This document shows, piece after piece, positions 1 to 5,531 of a stretch of 5,935 nt of DNA. The position numbers were made by a program, and so were the translations under genes. The stretch lies in NCBI GenBank assembly GCA_016867655.1, contig VGJA01000068.1:1-5935 (forward strand), given 5' to 3'. The first letter of the stretch is position 1. The number at the start of each line of letters is the position of its first letter. Under the pieces are notes generated by a model, which was given only the letters and a program-made list of their open reading frames with translations, made no database searches and was not told the origin of the DNA. The stretch is from Candidatus Altarchaeales archaeon (GTDB lineage Archaea > Altiarchaeota > Altiarchaeia > IMC4 > SCGC-AAA252-I15).

Positions 1-1
1 G

Positions 2-289
2 GGCTGTGCGTTGAGGGATTGGTTTGTTCAAAGCGTCAAGGGCTTGGGTTTGAAGGAAGCCAGCCACTTTCTTAGAAACATTGGTTTTAAGGATTATGCG
101 ATAATAGACTTCCACATAGTCGACCTTTTGGTGGAGTATAATCTTGTCAAAAGGCCTAAGTCCATGAACAGTAAGAGTTATCTCTCAATCGAAGATACTT
201 TAAGGAGGATTGCATGCAGGCTTGACATGAACCTGGCGGAATTGGACCTTTACCTCTGGTTTATGGAGACTGGGAAGGTATTAAAATAG
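2..289 (+). CDS. ogg: N-glycosylase/DNA lyase, archaeal Ogg2 type (3' part; start lies outside the window)
   Basis: Base-excision repair enzyme that removes 8-oxoguanine from DNA and cleaves the abasic site through a lysine Schiff base. Only the C-terminal 95 residues are present: the frame is open to the left edge (Gly-Cys-Ala before the Leu-Arg-Asp-Trp at 11), so the TTG at 11 is an internal codon and not a start. The helix-hairpin-helix region reads VKGLGLKEASHFLRNIG; the Lys codon at 53-55 is the expected catalytic lysine and the Asp in AIIDFHI (107-109) the expected catalytic aspartate. The C-terminal ELDLYLWFMETGKVLK is typical of the Ogg2 family as I know it. The stop is TAG at 287-289. 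The next gene starts 42 bp downstream on the same strand with its own ribosome-binding site, so co-transcription is possible but nothing links the functions. Family call is confident; substrate preference is from family knowledge. Confidence 0.9.
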   Translation, partial: GCALRDWFVQSVKGLGLKEASHFLRNIGFKDYAIIDFHIVDLLVEYNLVKRPKSMNSKSYLSIEDTLRRIACRLDMNLAELDLYLWFMETGKVLK

Positions 290-331
290 CGCATCGAAAT
301 AATTAACCTGCTTGAAGGAGTTTCCTATTAC

Positions 332-526
332 ATGATTTTGGGTAAGCCGCTTTTGATGTATTTGGGGATTTTAACTCTGGTTTCGCTGTTGTTCACGGCG
401 TTGATAGCAGGCTTGAACAAAAAAGGAGTGAAAGTCATTCCGTTTCAATGGCATCCCAGGATGGCGGCTGTTGCTATATTCCTGGCTTTACTCCACGGTC
501 TTCTGGCTGTTTTAACCTACTTTTGA
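332..526 (+). CDS. 64-aa two-helix membrane protein with paired histidines, function unknown
   Basis: Predicted small integral membrane protein. Two hydrophobic segments (about residues 7-28 and 44-63) flank a short basic loop (NKKGVKVIPFQWHPR). His41 sits at the start of helix 2 and His55 inside it, 14 residues apart; that spacing is the one used by cytochrome b and ferric-reductase-type helices to hold two hemes, so a heme-binding mini-protein is possible but unproven. No enzyme domain is visible. The ATG at 332 follows GAAGGAG (314-320) at a spacing of 11 nt, which supports this start. The stop (524-526) is separated by one base from the ATG of the GDT1-family transporter, so the two are almost certainly co-transcribed and perhaps translationally coupled; it could be an accessory subunit of that transporter. 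The clean reading frame, amphipathic composition and operon position argue that it is a real gene. Confidence 0.82.
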   Translation: MILGKPLLMYLGILTLVSLLFTALIAGLNKKGVKVIPFQWHPRMAAVAIFLALLHGLLAVLTYF

Positions 527-527
527 A

Positions 528-1079
528 ATGATAACCGATTTTCTGGTTCCTCTGGTTGCTGTGGGGCTTGCAGAGTTAGGCGACAAGACTCAGCTGTCAA
601 TTCTATTGTTGTCTTCCAAGACTGACAAGCATTTAAAACTTCTTTTAGGCGTTATGCTTGCATTTTTAATTGTTGACGGTTTTGCAGTGTTGGCCGGCTC
701 TCTGGCATCAAGCATACTCTCTGCGGAAATGATAAAGATTGCTTCAGGCATTGTGTTCATTTTGTTTGGATTGTTCATGCTGAAAGACAGCAAGAACGAA
801 AAAGACAGCAAACTTCCTGCAAAAAACCCTTTTGTTTCAGGCTTTGTGTTGGTCTTCTTGACAGAGTGGGGGGACAAAACCCAGATTGCCTCGGCGTTGT
901 TCGCAACCTTATACAATCCCCTATTGGTTTTGGCCGGCACGCTGACGGCATTGACCTTGCTCTCAATCATGGCCATCTACTTGGGCAAGTTCATCTCCAG
1001 AAGGGTTGACAGAAAACTGATGACCAAAATAGCTGGAGCAGTCTTCGTTCTACTGGGTGCGGCTTCCCTGCTATTCTAG
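528..1079 (+). CDS. GDT1/TMEM165 family (UPF0016) cation transporter
   Basis: A 183-aa membrane protein of the UPF0016/GDT1 family, whose studied members move Mn2+ and Ca2+ across membranes, in some cases in exchange for protons. It has the family's internal duplication: two three-helix halves, each opening with the signature E-x-G-D-K-T, here ELGDKTQ at residues 16-22 and EWGDKTQ at 113-119. The acidic residues of these motifs form the ion-binding site in the family. A hydrophilic, Lys/Asp-rich loop (about 86-100) links the halves. The length is close to that of prokaryotic two-repeat members. It starts one base after the upstream small membrane gene. Its last 9 bp overlap the convergent HxlR-family regulator gene, so the 3' ends of the two transcripts must be complementary. 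Mn2+ export is the most likely role; the ion cannot be read from sequence alone. Confidence 0.93.
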   Translation: MITDFLVPLVAVGLAELGDKTQLSILLLSSKTDKHLKLLLGVMLAFLIVDGFAVLAGSLASSILSAEMIKIASGIVFILFGLFMLKDSKNEKDSKLPAKNPFVSGFVLVFLTEWGDKTQIASALFATLYNPLLVLAGTLTALTLLSIMAIYLGKFISRRVDRKLMTKIAGAVFVLLGAASLLF

Positions 1080-1481
1080 TTTCTTGTTTCTTTCGCACAA
1101 CTCGCAGTCAATGTTTTCGCAGTTGAAATTTCCTCCACCCCACTTCAAACCGTATCTCTTCAGGTCTTGTATTATCTTGCAGGCGTCCCTACCTTTTTCT
1201 GTCAGAGTATAATAGACTCTTGGCGGTGTTGTGCTGGCGTCCACCCTCCTCTTCACTAGGCCTTCCTTAACCATCTCTTTCAGCCTTTCAGACAAGACTT
1301 TGGCGCTTGCGTTCACCAGCCTTTTCCTCAAGTCCATGAAGCCGAGGCGCCGCCACCTGCTGTAGTAGATTTCCTTTACTATCAGTATCGTCCACCTTTT
1401 GCCCAACACTTTGAGGGTGTGCCTTATGGGGCAGAATTCCTCTGGAGTCAGGCCTTTACACTTGTTTTTAGTCTTGGCCAT
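1071..1481 (-). CDS. HxlR-family winged-helix transcriptional regulator, cysteine-rich
   Basis: DNA-binding regulator of the HxlR (DUF24) group, which usually act as homodimers and often sense thiols, quinones, oxidants or metals. From the ATG at 1481 it is 136 aa. It opens with the family hallmark Cys-Pro (C17) before LKVLGKRWTILIVKEI, followed by the recognition-helix segment KVLSERLKEMVKEGLVKR and the wing ending PPRVYYTLTEKG. Six cysteines are present (C8, C17, C101, C121, C126, C129). The C-terminal C-x4-C-x2-C cluster, which I do not regard as a core HxlR feature, could bind a metal or sense redox. A GTG four codons upstream (1493) is an alternative start. I prefer ATG 1481 because a TATA-like box at 1508-1517 would place the transcript start at about 1481-1488, giving a leaderless mRNA, and because an inverted repeat overlaps the GTG. 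It is divergent from the micro-ORF and convergent with the GDT1 gene, so either neighbour may be a target. Confidence 0.9.
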   Translation of the reverse strand: MAKTKNKCKGLTPEEFCPIRHTLKVLGKRWTILIVKEIYYSRWRRLGFMDLRKRLVNASAKVLSERLKEMVKEGLVKRRVDASTTPPRVYYTLTEKGRDACKIIQDLKRYGLKWGGGNFNCENIDCELCERNKKLE

Positions 1482-1485
1482 CTTG

Positions 1486-1501
1486 GTAACCACGCAGTTA
1501 C
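1486..1501. promoter_or_regulatory. Candidate operator: GTAAC-N6-GTTAC inverted repeat
   Basis: GTAAC (1486-1490) and GTTAC (1497-1501) form a perfect 5-bp inverted repeat with a 6-bp spacer. It covers the predicted transcription start of the HxlR-family gene, a position suited to autorepression. A third half-site, GTAAC at 1551-1555, lies directly beside the plus-strand TATA box. Winged-helix dimers commonly bind such spaced dyads. That this regulator binds here is inference from position only. Confidence 0.4.
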
Positions 1502-1507
1502 TGTCAA

Positions 1508-1517
1508 GTATTTATGC
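1508..1517 (-). promoter_or_regulatory. TATA-like box for the HxlR-family gene
   Basis: On the minus strand the sequence reads GCATAAATAC, a fair archaeal TATA box. Its centre is about 31 nt upstream of the ATG at 1481, which fits a leaderless or very short leader. No Shine-Dalgarno sequence precedes that ATG, in agreement. A second minus-strand AT-rich element (TTTTTTATACC, 1540-1550) further upstream is an alternative that would give a longer leader. Confidence 0.4.
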
Positions 1518-1540
1518 CTGCAATAACCATTAGGTAGCTG

Positions 1541-1550
1541 GTATAAAAAA
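1541..1550 (+). promoter_or_regulatory. TATA box for the micro-ORF transcript
   Basis: GTATAAAAAA matches an archaeal TATA element on the plus strand and would start transcription near 1569-1575, giving a leader of about 50 nt that contains the strong ribosome-binding site of the nine-codon ORF. A second TATA-like site (GGTATAAAC, 1592-1600) would initiate at about the ATG itself and exclude the Shine-Dalgarno sequence, so it is less likely. The GTAAC half-site at 1551-1555 touches the 3' side of this box and could allow repression. Confidence 0.45.
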
Positions 1551-1605
1551 GTAACCAATCTTAAGGCGGGGCGCGGGGTGGCCCAAGGTTGAGGTATAAA
1601 CAAAA

Positions 1606-1614
1606 AAGGAGGTG
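1606..1614 (+). promoter_or_regulatory. Strong Shine-Dalgarno sequence of the nine-codon ORF
   Basis: AAGGAGGTG is close to a full complement of the 3' end of 16S rRNA, with the GGAGGT core ending 8 nt before the ATG at 1622. It is the strongest ribosome-binding site in the window together with the one at 3323-3330, and it is the main evidence that the tiny ORF is translated. Confidence 0.75.
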
Positions 1615-1621
1615 GCAAAAA

Positions 1622-1651
1622 ATGTGCGGACCAGGATGCAAGTGTTGTTGA
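1622..1651 (+). CDS. Nine-residue cysteine-rich micropeptide (MCGPGCKCC)
   Basis: ATG at 1622 to TGA at 1649-1651 encodes MCGPGCKCC: four cysteines in nine residues, in the pattern C-x3-C-x-C-C, with Gly-Pro-Gly as a turn. A near-perfect Shine-Dalgarno sequence sits at ideal spacing, a TATA box lies upstream, and a hairpin followed by eight Ts lies 23 bp after the stop, so it looks like a complete transcription unit of about 130 nt. Two readings are possible. It may be a metal- or thiol-binding micropeptide, a minimal metallothionein-like ligand. Alternatively it may be a leader peptide whose Cys codons sense charged tRNA-Cys and set the downstream terminator. It is divergent from a Cys-rich HxlR-family regulator and precedes an ABC importer operon. 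I do not recognise a named family. The signals of translation are seen; the function is inference. Standard gene callers would miss it because of its size. Confidence 0.6.
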   Translation: MCGPGCKCC

Positions 1652-1659
1652 AAACAACA
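1643..1659 (+). other. Hairpin over the stop codon of the micro-ORF
   Basis: TGTTGTT (1643-1649) pairs perfectly with AACAACA (1653-1659) around a 3-nt loop, covering the last two Cys codons and the TGA. A second GTTGTT at 1719-1724 is also complementary to AACAAC, so two alternative pairings exist, the second enclosing the downstream terminator hairpin. The stem is A/U-rich and only moderately stable; it may pause ribosomes or be a by-product of the Cys-Cys-stop codons. Confidence 0.35.
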
Positions 1660-1674
1660 GACGATAAAAATTAA

Positions 1675-1708
1675 TGTGTCCCTCCGAGGGGACACACAAC
1701 TTTTTTTT
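1675..1708 (+). terminator. Hairpin plus T8 terminator after the micro-ORF
   Basis: TGTGTCCC (1675-1682) and GGGACACA (1689-1696) form a perfect 8-bp stem with a 6-nt loop. Four bases (CAAC) follow and then eight Ts (1701-1708). In archaea the T-run alone is the main termination signal; the stem makes this look like a bacterial intrinsic terminator as well. It would separate the micro-ORF transcript from the ABC operon, or serve as an attenuator if read-through is regulated. Confidence 0.7.
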
Positions 1709-1743
1709 CAACTTCTCGGTTGTTTTGGTGCTAATCCTAAATG

Positions 1744-1750
1744 ATTTAAG
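1744..1750 (+). promoter_or_regulatory. TATA-like box for the ABC importer operon
   Basis: ATTTAAG is centred 27 nt upstream of the ATG at 1774, the usual distance from an archaeal TATA box to the transcription start. There is no Shine-Dalgarno sequence before that ATG (CATCTCTAGTTGT), so a leaderless mRNA beginning at or next to 1774 fits both facts. It lies downstream of the terminator, giving the operon a promoter of its own. Confidence 0.5.
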
Positions 1751-1773
1751 TTTGTAATCCCATCTCTAGTTGT

Positions 1774-3348
1774 ATGGTTTCTGGGTTGGGGCTTAAAAGG
1801 TGGGGGAAAACTCAGATTATCTGCCTGATTGCCCTTCTGTTTTTCATATTCGTGATCTTCCTGCCGCCAGTGTATGTCCTGTCCTATGCCTTCAAGTCCA
1901 GTTTCGTGCTGAACGAATCCAGCAAGATTGCTCTGTTCAACTCGCTTTTGATAGGCGGCGTTGTGACGATTTTCGATTTACTTCTAGGGCTTCCAGTAGC
2001 CTGGGTTCTGGCCAAGAGAAAACACATGCACTTCAGGTTTCTGATTGACACTTTGATAGACATGCCTCTTGTAGTGCCAACATCGATTCTTGGACTTTCA
2101 GTCTTCTACTTTTGGAACGACGGCATGGGCTCCCTCCTTGGCTTGGAAGGTGGCTTGATAAGCAAAGGCCCGCTGTTGATAACGCTCCTGCACTTTGTGT
2201 TCACTTTCCCATATGTGGTCAGGTCCATCGAGGCTGCGATACTACAGATTGATGCAACACACGAGCAAGCTGCCACCATGCTTGGCGCATCCCCCCTTAC
2301 GGTATTCCGCACTATCTCCCTGCCCTTGTTCAAGGCAGGCTTGATTTCTGGCGCAATTCTGGCTTACACTAGAAGCCTGAGCGAGACAGGCGCGACGATG
2401 ATGGTCTCAGGATTTTATTCCACGGCGCCCACAATCGTTGTGGACTACAAGACGGCAGGGGACATCCATTCTGCAGCAGCGATAAGCGTTGTGCTGATCG
2501 GCATTGCAGTGATACTCCTCGTTTTGACTAAACTGCTTTCAGCAAGCTTTAGGGTTCCCATGTCCACGGTCTGGCCCAGCGAGGAACGCATGCTAAGCCG
2601 GAAATATGTGAAAGCCAGAGACATTCTGGTTTCGCTACTGGTCTTCCTTGTGATACTGCTGCCGACGTTTTACATAGTGTTGAGCAGGCTGGATGTCGTC
2701 AAACCAGAGACTATACTGGCTTTGGCAGGGGATAGCATGATTCTAGAAAGCATCTTCGTGTCCTTTGTCGTCGGCTTGATTGTGACTGCAGTCAACCTAA
2801 TGCTTGCAATACCTCTGGGCATTCTGATAAGCAAAAACATGTTCAAGCTGGGCAACCTGGTGGACACCATGGGCGACGTAATCCTCCTGGTTCCGACCAG
2901 CGCACTGGGGCTTTCACTCAGCTTGTTTTGGAAGAACTTTTCCCTCAACGAATTTCTGGTTCTTGTTCTTGCCCACCTGAGCTTCACATTCCCGCTTATG
3001 GTCAAGCCAATTGCGGCGTCTTTGACTGGAGTTGACCCGCATCTTGAAGACGCAGCCAGGACTCTTGGAGCCAACTCCAGAAAAGTCTTCAGGACGATAG
3101 TCTACCCCCTGATAAAGCCCGGAATACTCGCTGGGTTGATAATGACTTTCATGCGCAGCCTCAGCGAGACCGGTGCTACCATGTCAGTTTCCGGAAAAAT
3201 AAAGACCATCCCCGTCTTGCTGGTGGAGTTGTTCAACAAAGGCGGCATGGACGACAATGCGGTTTTGGCCTGCATAACTCTTTTCGCAGTTTCTTTTGCT
3301 TTCATACTGGCTTTGAAGAAGCAGGAGGTGAACAATGCCCAACATTGA
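1774..3348 (+). CDS. ABC importer permease, fused double-domain (Fe3+/thiamine/sulfate-type superfamily)
   Basis: A 524-aa inner-membrane channel subunit in which two binding-protein-dependent permease domains are fused, so one chain does the work of a permease dimer. Each half has about six hydrophobic segments (roughly 14-253 and 283-513), joined by a polar linker (about 260-280). Each half carries an EAA-type loop that docks onto the ATPases: EQAATMLGASPLTVFRTI at 164-181 and EDAARTLGANSRKVFRTI at 425-442. Each is followed by the identical RSLSETGATM (200-209 and 461-470), which recalls the sulfate/molybdate and Fe3+ permeases. The fused arrangement resembles ThiP and FbpB. The start has no Shine-Dalgarno sequence but a well-placed TATA box. 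The gene overlaps the first ATPase gene by 14 bp. Substrate is undetermined: no binding protein is encoded in the window. Metal ion, oxyanion and thiamine are all possible. Confidence 0.92.
   Translation: MVSGLGLKRWGKTQIICLIALLFFIFVIFLPPVYVLSYAFKSSFVLNESSKIALFNSLLIGGVVTIFDLLLGLPVAWVLAKRKHMHFRFLIDTLIDMPLVVPTSILGLSVFYFWNDGMGSLLGLEGGLISKGPLLITLLHFVFTFPYVVRSIEAAILQIDATHEQAATMLGASPLTVFRTISLPLFKAGLISGAILAYTRSLSETGATMMVSGFYSTAPTIVVDYKTAGDIHSAAAISVVLIGIAVILLVLTKLLSASFRVPMSTVWPSEERMLSRKYVKARDILVSLLVFLVILLPTFYIVLSRLDVVKPETILALAGDSMILESIFVSFVVGLIVTAVNLMLAIPLGILISKNMFKLGNLVDTMGDVILLVPTSALGLSLSLFWKNFSLNEFLVLVLAHLSFTFPLMVKPIAASLTGVDPHLEDAARTLGANSRKVFRTIVYPLIKPGILAGLIMTFMRSLSETGATMSVSGKIKTIPVLLVELFNKGGMDDNAVLACITLFAVSFAFILALKKQEVNNAQH
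3323..3330 (+). promoter_or_regulatory. Internal Shine-Dalgarno sequence for the first ATPase gene
   Basis: AGGAGGTG lies inside the 3' end of the permease gene, 4 nt before the ATG at 3335. It fixes that ATG as the start even though it falls 14 bp before the permease stop codon, and indicates translational coupling within the operon. Confidence 0.75.
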
Positions 3349-4399
3349 AGTCAGGGGTTTATGCAAGAGCTTCGGAAGCCACCGTGTTTTGAAGGACGTT
3401 AGCTTCACCGTTAAAAACAGGGAGTATGTCGTTGTTTTAGGCTCATCAGGCTGCGGGAAAACAACCCTGCTGAAATGCATCGCCGGCTTGTATGACGTTG
3501 ACAGTGGAAGCGTTTTTTTTGACGGCGTTGACTATACAGACAAGCGTCCTGAAGAACGGAATCTTGGGTTTTTCTTCCAGCACTACGCCTTGTTCTCGCA
3601 CATGACAGTCAGGGAGAACGTCGGCTATAGTCTCACAGCAAGGGGCTTGGATAAACGTGAGATAGACAAGATTGTGGACGAAAACCTTTCCATTGTCGGG
3701 CTTTCCTCCTGGTCTGGCAACTATCCCAGGGAGCTTTCAGGCGGCATGCAGCAGCGCGCGGCTTTGGCCAGAGTCCTTGCAACAAAGTCCAAGCTCCTGC
3801 TTTTGGACGAGCCTCTGAATGCTTTGGACTCCAAGATAGCTTCCATACTGCGCAGCGAACTTAAAACGTTGTCCAAAAAGTTCGGCTGGACCGTCATCCA
3901 CGTGACGCCCAACCAAGAGGAGGCTCTCGAGCTTGCAGACAGGATAATACTGATAAAAGACGGAGTCGTGGAGCAGGTTCAAAGCGACGTCGACTCCTAC
4001 CTGAAGCCTAAGACCTCCTATGGAGCTTACTTCATTGGCGAGTCAAACTTCCTGAAGGCTGCGGTGGTTGACGCGCATTCCGTTAAATACAACGGGCTAA
4101 TGTTTTCAGTTTCCAGGGACATTGGACTTGAGGGAGATGTCCTGCTGGCGGCGCGTCCAGAGAAAATACTGTTTGAAAGACATGAGCGCAATACACTAGA
4201 GGGTGTTATTGAGGCAGTCCATTTTTTGGGCAAGACCACAAGATACGACATAAACTACAAGGGCAAGCTGGTTTATGTCGAGACTTCAAAACATCCCAAG
4301 CTGAAGGTCGGCGATAGTGTTGAGCTTTACTTCCCGCCTGATGACATAATGGTCTATCCCCTAAGCCAGATGCCAGGTGATGAGGTGACGGTAATCTAA
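3335..4399 (+). CDS. ABC importer ATPase with degenerate H-loop (His to Pro)
   Basis: A 354-aa cytoplasmic ATP-binding subunit of the CysA/PotA/FbpC type, expected to pair with the next gene product beneath the fused permease. Motifs in order: Walker A GSSGCGKT (36-43), Q-loop Gln82, signature LSGGMQQ (134-140), Walker B LLLLD plus catalytic Glu159, and D-loop NALDSK. The H-loop, normally T-H-D-Q, reads TPNQ, with Pro192 (codon 3908-3910, CCC) where the switch histidine belongs; the second ATPase has His192. ATP hydrolysis at the site using this Walker A is therefore probably impaired, giving an asymmetric ATPase pair. The C-terminal third is a TOBE-like regulatory domain (about 270-340, with RPEKILFE). 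Start chosen from the strong internal Shine-Dalgarno sequence. The stop is one base before the next ATG. Transport ATPase identity is firm; the catalytic defect is inference from family knowledge. Confidence 0.94.
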   Translation: MPNIEVRGLCKSFGSHRVLKDVSFTVKNREYVVVLGSSGCGKTTLLKCIAGLYDVDSGSVFFDGVDYTDKRPEERNLGFFFQHYALFSHMTVRENVGYSLTARGLDKREIDKIVDENLSIVGLSSWSGNYPRELSGGMQQRAALARVLATKSKLLLLDEPLNALDSKIASILRSELKTLSKKFGWTVIHVTPNQEEALELADRIILIKDGVVEQVQSDVDSYLKPKTSYGAYFIGESNFLKAAVVDAHSVKYNGLMFSVSRDIGLEGDVLLAARPEKILFERHERNTLEGVIEAVHFLGKTTRYDINYKGKLVYVETSKHPKLKVGDSVELYFPPDDIMVYPLSQMPGDEVTVI

Positions 4400-4400
4400 A

Positions 4401-5465
4401 ATGCCTGCGATAGAACTAAAAAATGTTTCAAAAAGGTTTGAGAACATAACCGCAGTAGACGGCGTCAGCTTCAGAATCAAGGACAGGGAGTATGTCACCC
4501 TTTTAGGGCCCTCGGGCTGTGGGAAGACCACTCTGTTGAGGATGATAGCCGGACTGCTGAAGCCGTCTGAAGGAGACATACTAATAGACGGCAAGTCTGT
4601 TGTTGGTATGCCTCCTGAAGACAGGAATATAGGGTATTTGTTCCAAAACTATGCCTTGTTTCCGCACATGAATGTTGCAGAGAACGTTGGCTATGGTTCT
4701 CTAGTCCGGGGGGAAGCCAAAGCTCACACCAAGAAGGTGACTGAAGAAATGCTAAGGTTTGTGAATCTCTTGGAGTGGGCTGGGTTCATGCCCAGGGAGC
4801 TTTCAGGCGGCATGCAGCAGAGGGCAGCTTTAGTTAGGGCGCTTGCAACTGGTTGTAGGACATTGTTTTTGGACGAGCCGATGAGTTCCCTAGACCCGAA
4901 GATTGGCGTCAAACTCAGGTATGAAATCCAGAAGGCTGCGAAGAAGATGGGGCTTACCGTCGTGCATGTGACCCACGACCAGTCTGACGCCATGAGCATT
5001 TCTGACAGGATTATCGTGATGAAGGCGGGGAAGGTCGTCCAGGCTGGAACCCCGAAAGAAATTTACAATCATCCCTCAAGGCCTTACGTCGCCCATTTCA
5101 TCGGCGAGTCTAACTTCATGAAGGCTGGTCCCTCAGGCAGTAATGTGCTGTCCATTGACGGCCATACCGTCATAGTGAAGGAAAATGTTTCAGGCATGAA
5201 GGGCGTTGTTGCCGCCATAAGGCCTGAAAAGATTTTGTTTGAAAAGCGCCTTGAAAACACGTTTGAAGGTGTTGTGGAAAGCGTGGATTTCCTGGGCCCT
5301 GTGGCAAGGTTCAACGTCAGGCTAAATGACGTGTGTTTGTCTGTCTCAACAGCCAAACGCCCTGACATCAAAAAGGGGATGAAGGTGAACCTCTACCTCC
5401 CTCCAGAAAACTTGATGGTCTTCTGTGATATTGCGAACTTGGAAGAAGAGCTGAAAGTAATGTAA
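4401..5465 (+). CDS. ABC importer ATPase, canonical motifs
   Basis: A 354-aa partner of the preceding ATPase, same CysA/PotA/FbpC group. All motifs are intact: Walker A GPSGCGKT (36-43), Q-loop Gln82, signature LSGGMQQ (134-140), Walker B LFLD plus Glu159, D-loop SSLDPK, and switch His192 in VTHDQ. A TOBE-like C-terminal domain (about 270-340) contains RPEKILFE, shared with the first ATPase. The two proteins are the same length and every motif falls at the same residue number, so they are a gapless paralog pair, probably an old tandem duplication. A GAGGTGA at 4382-4388, 12 nt upstream, is a plausible ribosome-binding site, and the ATG lies one base after the previous stop, so coupling is likely. 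This subunit probably supplies most of the ATP hydrolysis for the importer. It is the last gene in the window. Confidence 0.95.
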   Translation: MPAIELKNVSKRFENITAVDGVSFRIKDREYVTLLGPSGCGKTTLLRMIAGLLKPSEGDILIDGKSVVGMPPEDRNIGYLFQNYALFPHMNVAENVGYGSLVRGEAKAHTKKVTEEMLRFVNLLEWAGFMPRELSGGMQQRAALVRALATGCRTLFLDEPMSSLDPKIGVKLRYEIQKAAKKMGLTVVHVTHDQSDAMSISDRIIVMKAGKVVQAGTPKEIYNHPSRPYVAHFIGESNFMKAGPSGSNVLSIDGHTVIVKENVSGMKGVVAAIRPEKILFEKRLENTFEGVVESVDFLGPVARFNVRLNDVCLSVSTAKRPDIKKGMKVNLYLPPENLMVFCDIANLEEELKVM

Positions 5466-5525
5466 GTTTGTTCAGTTCTCGGGTTTTCAGGTTTTGTTTC
5501 GTGGTTTTGTTCCTGGGTTTTCCCC
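5466..5525 (+). terminator. T-rich 3' region of the ABC operon with GGTTTT repeats
   Basis: Directly after the stop codon the plus strand holds many runs of three or four Ts, including GGTTTT at 5482, 5490, 5503 and 5516, and no hairpin. Clusters of short T-runs are typical archaeal termination zones, so transcription of the operon probably ends here. The same motif in reverse (GGAAAACC) recurs at 5793-5800, so this stretch may also belong to the repeat region that follows. Confidence 0.45.
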
Positions 5526-5531
5526 TGTCGG

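Noticed and set aside
590..976. Minus-strand 128-codon frame inside the GDT1-family gene
   Set aside because: Antisense shadow of a well-supported membrane protein; no ribosome-binding site or recognisable domain.
1649..1651. TGA of the micro-ORF read as selenocysteine to extend the peptide
   Set aside because: The extended frame runs through the terminator into low-complexity sequence with no protein-like features, and no clear selenocysteine insertion element was seen.
1448..1711. Minus-strand open frame of 87 codons across the regulatory region
   Set aside because: It overlaps the start of the HxlR-family gene, crosses the micro-ORF, terminator and TATA boxes, has no ribosome-binding site and no family-like composition.
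1674..1757. Plus-strand 27-codon frame beginning inside the terminator hairpin
   Set aside because: No ribosome-binding site before the ATG; it is made of the hairpin and T-run and ends within the operon promoter.
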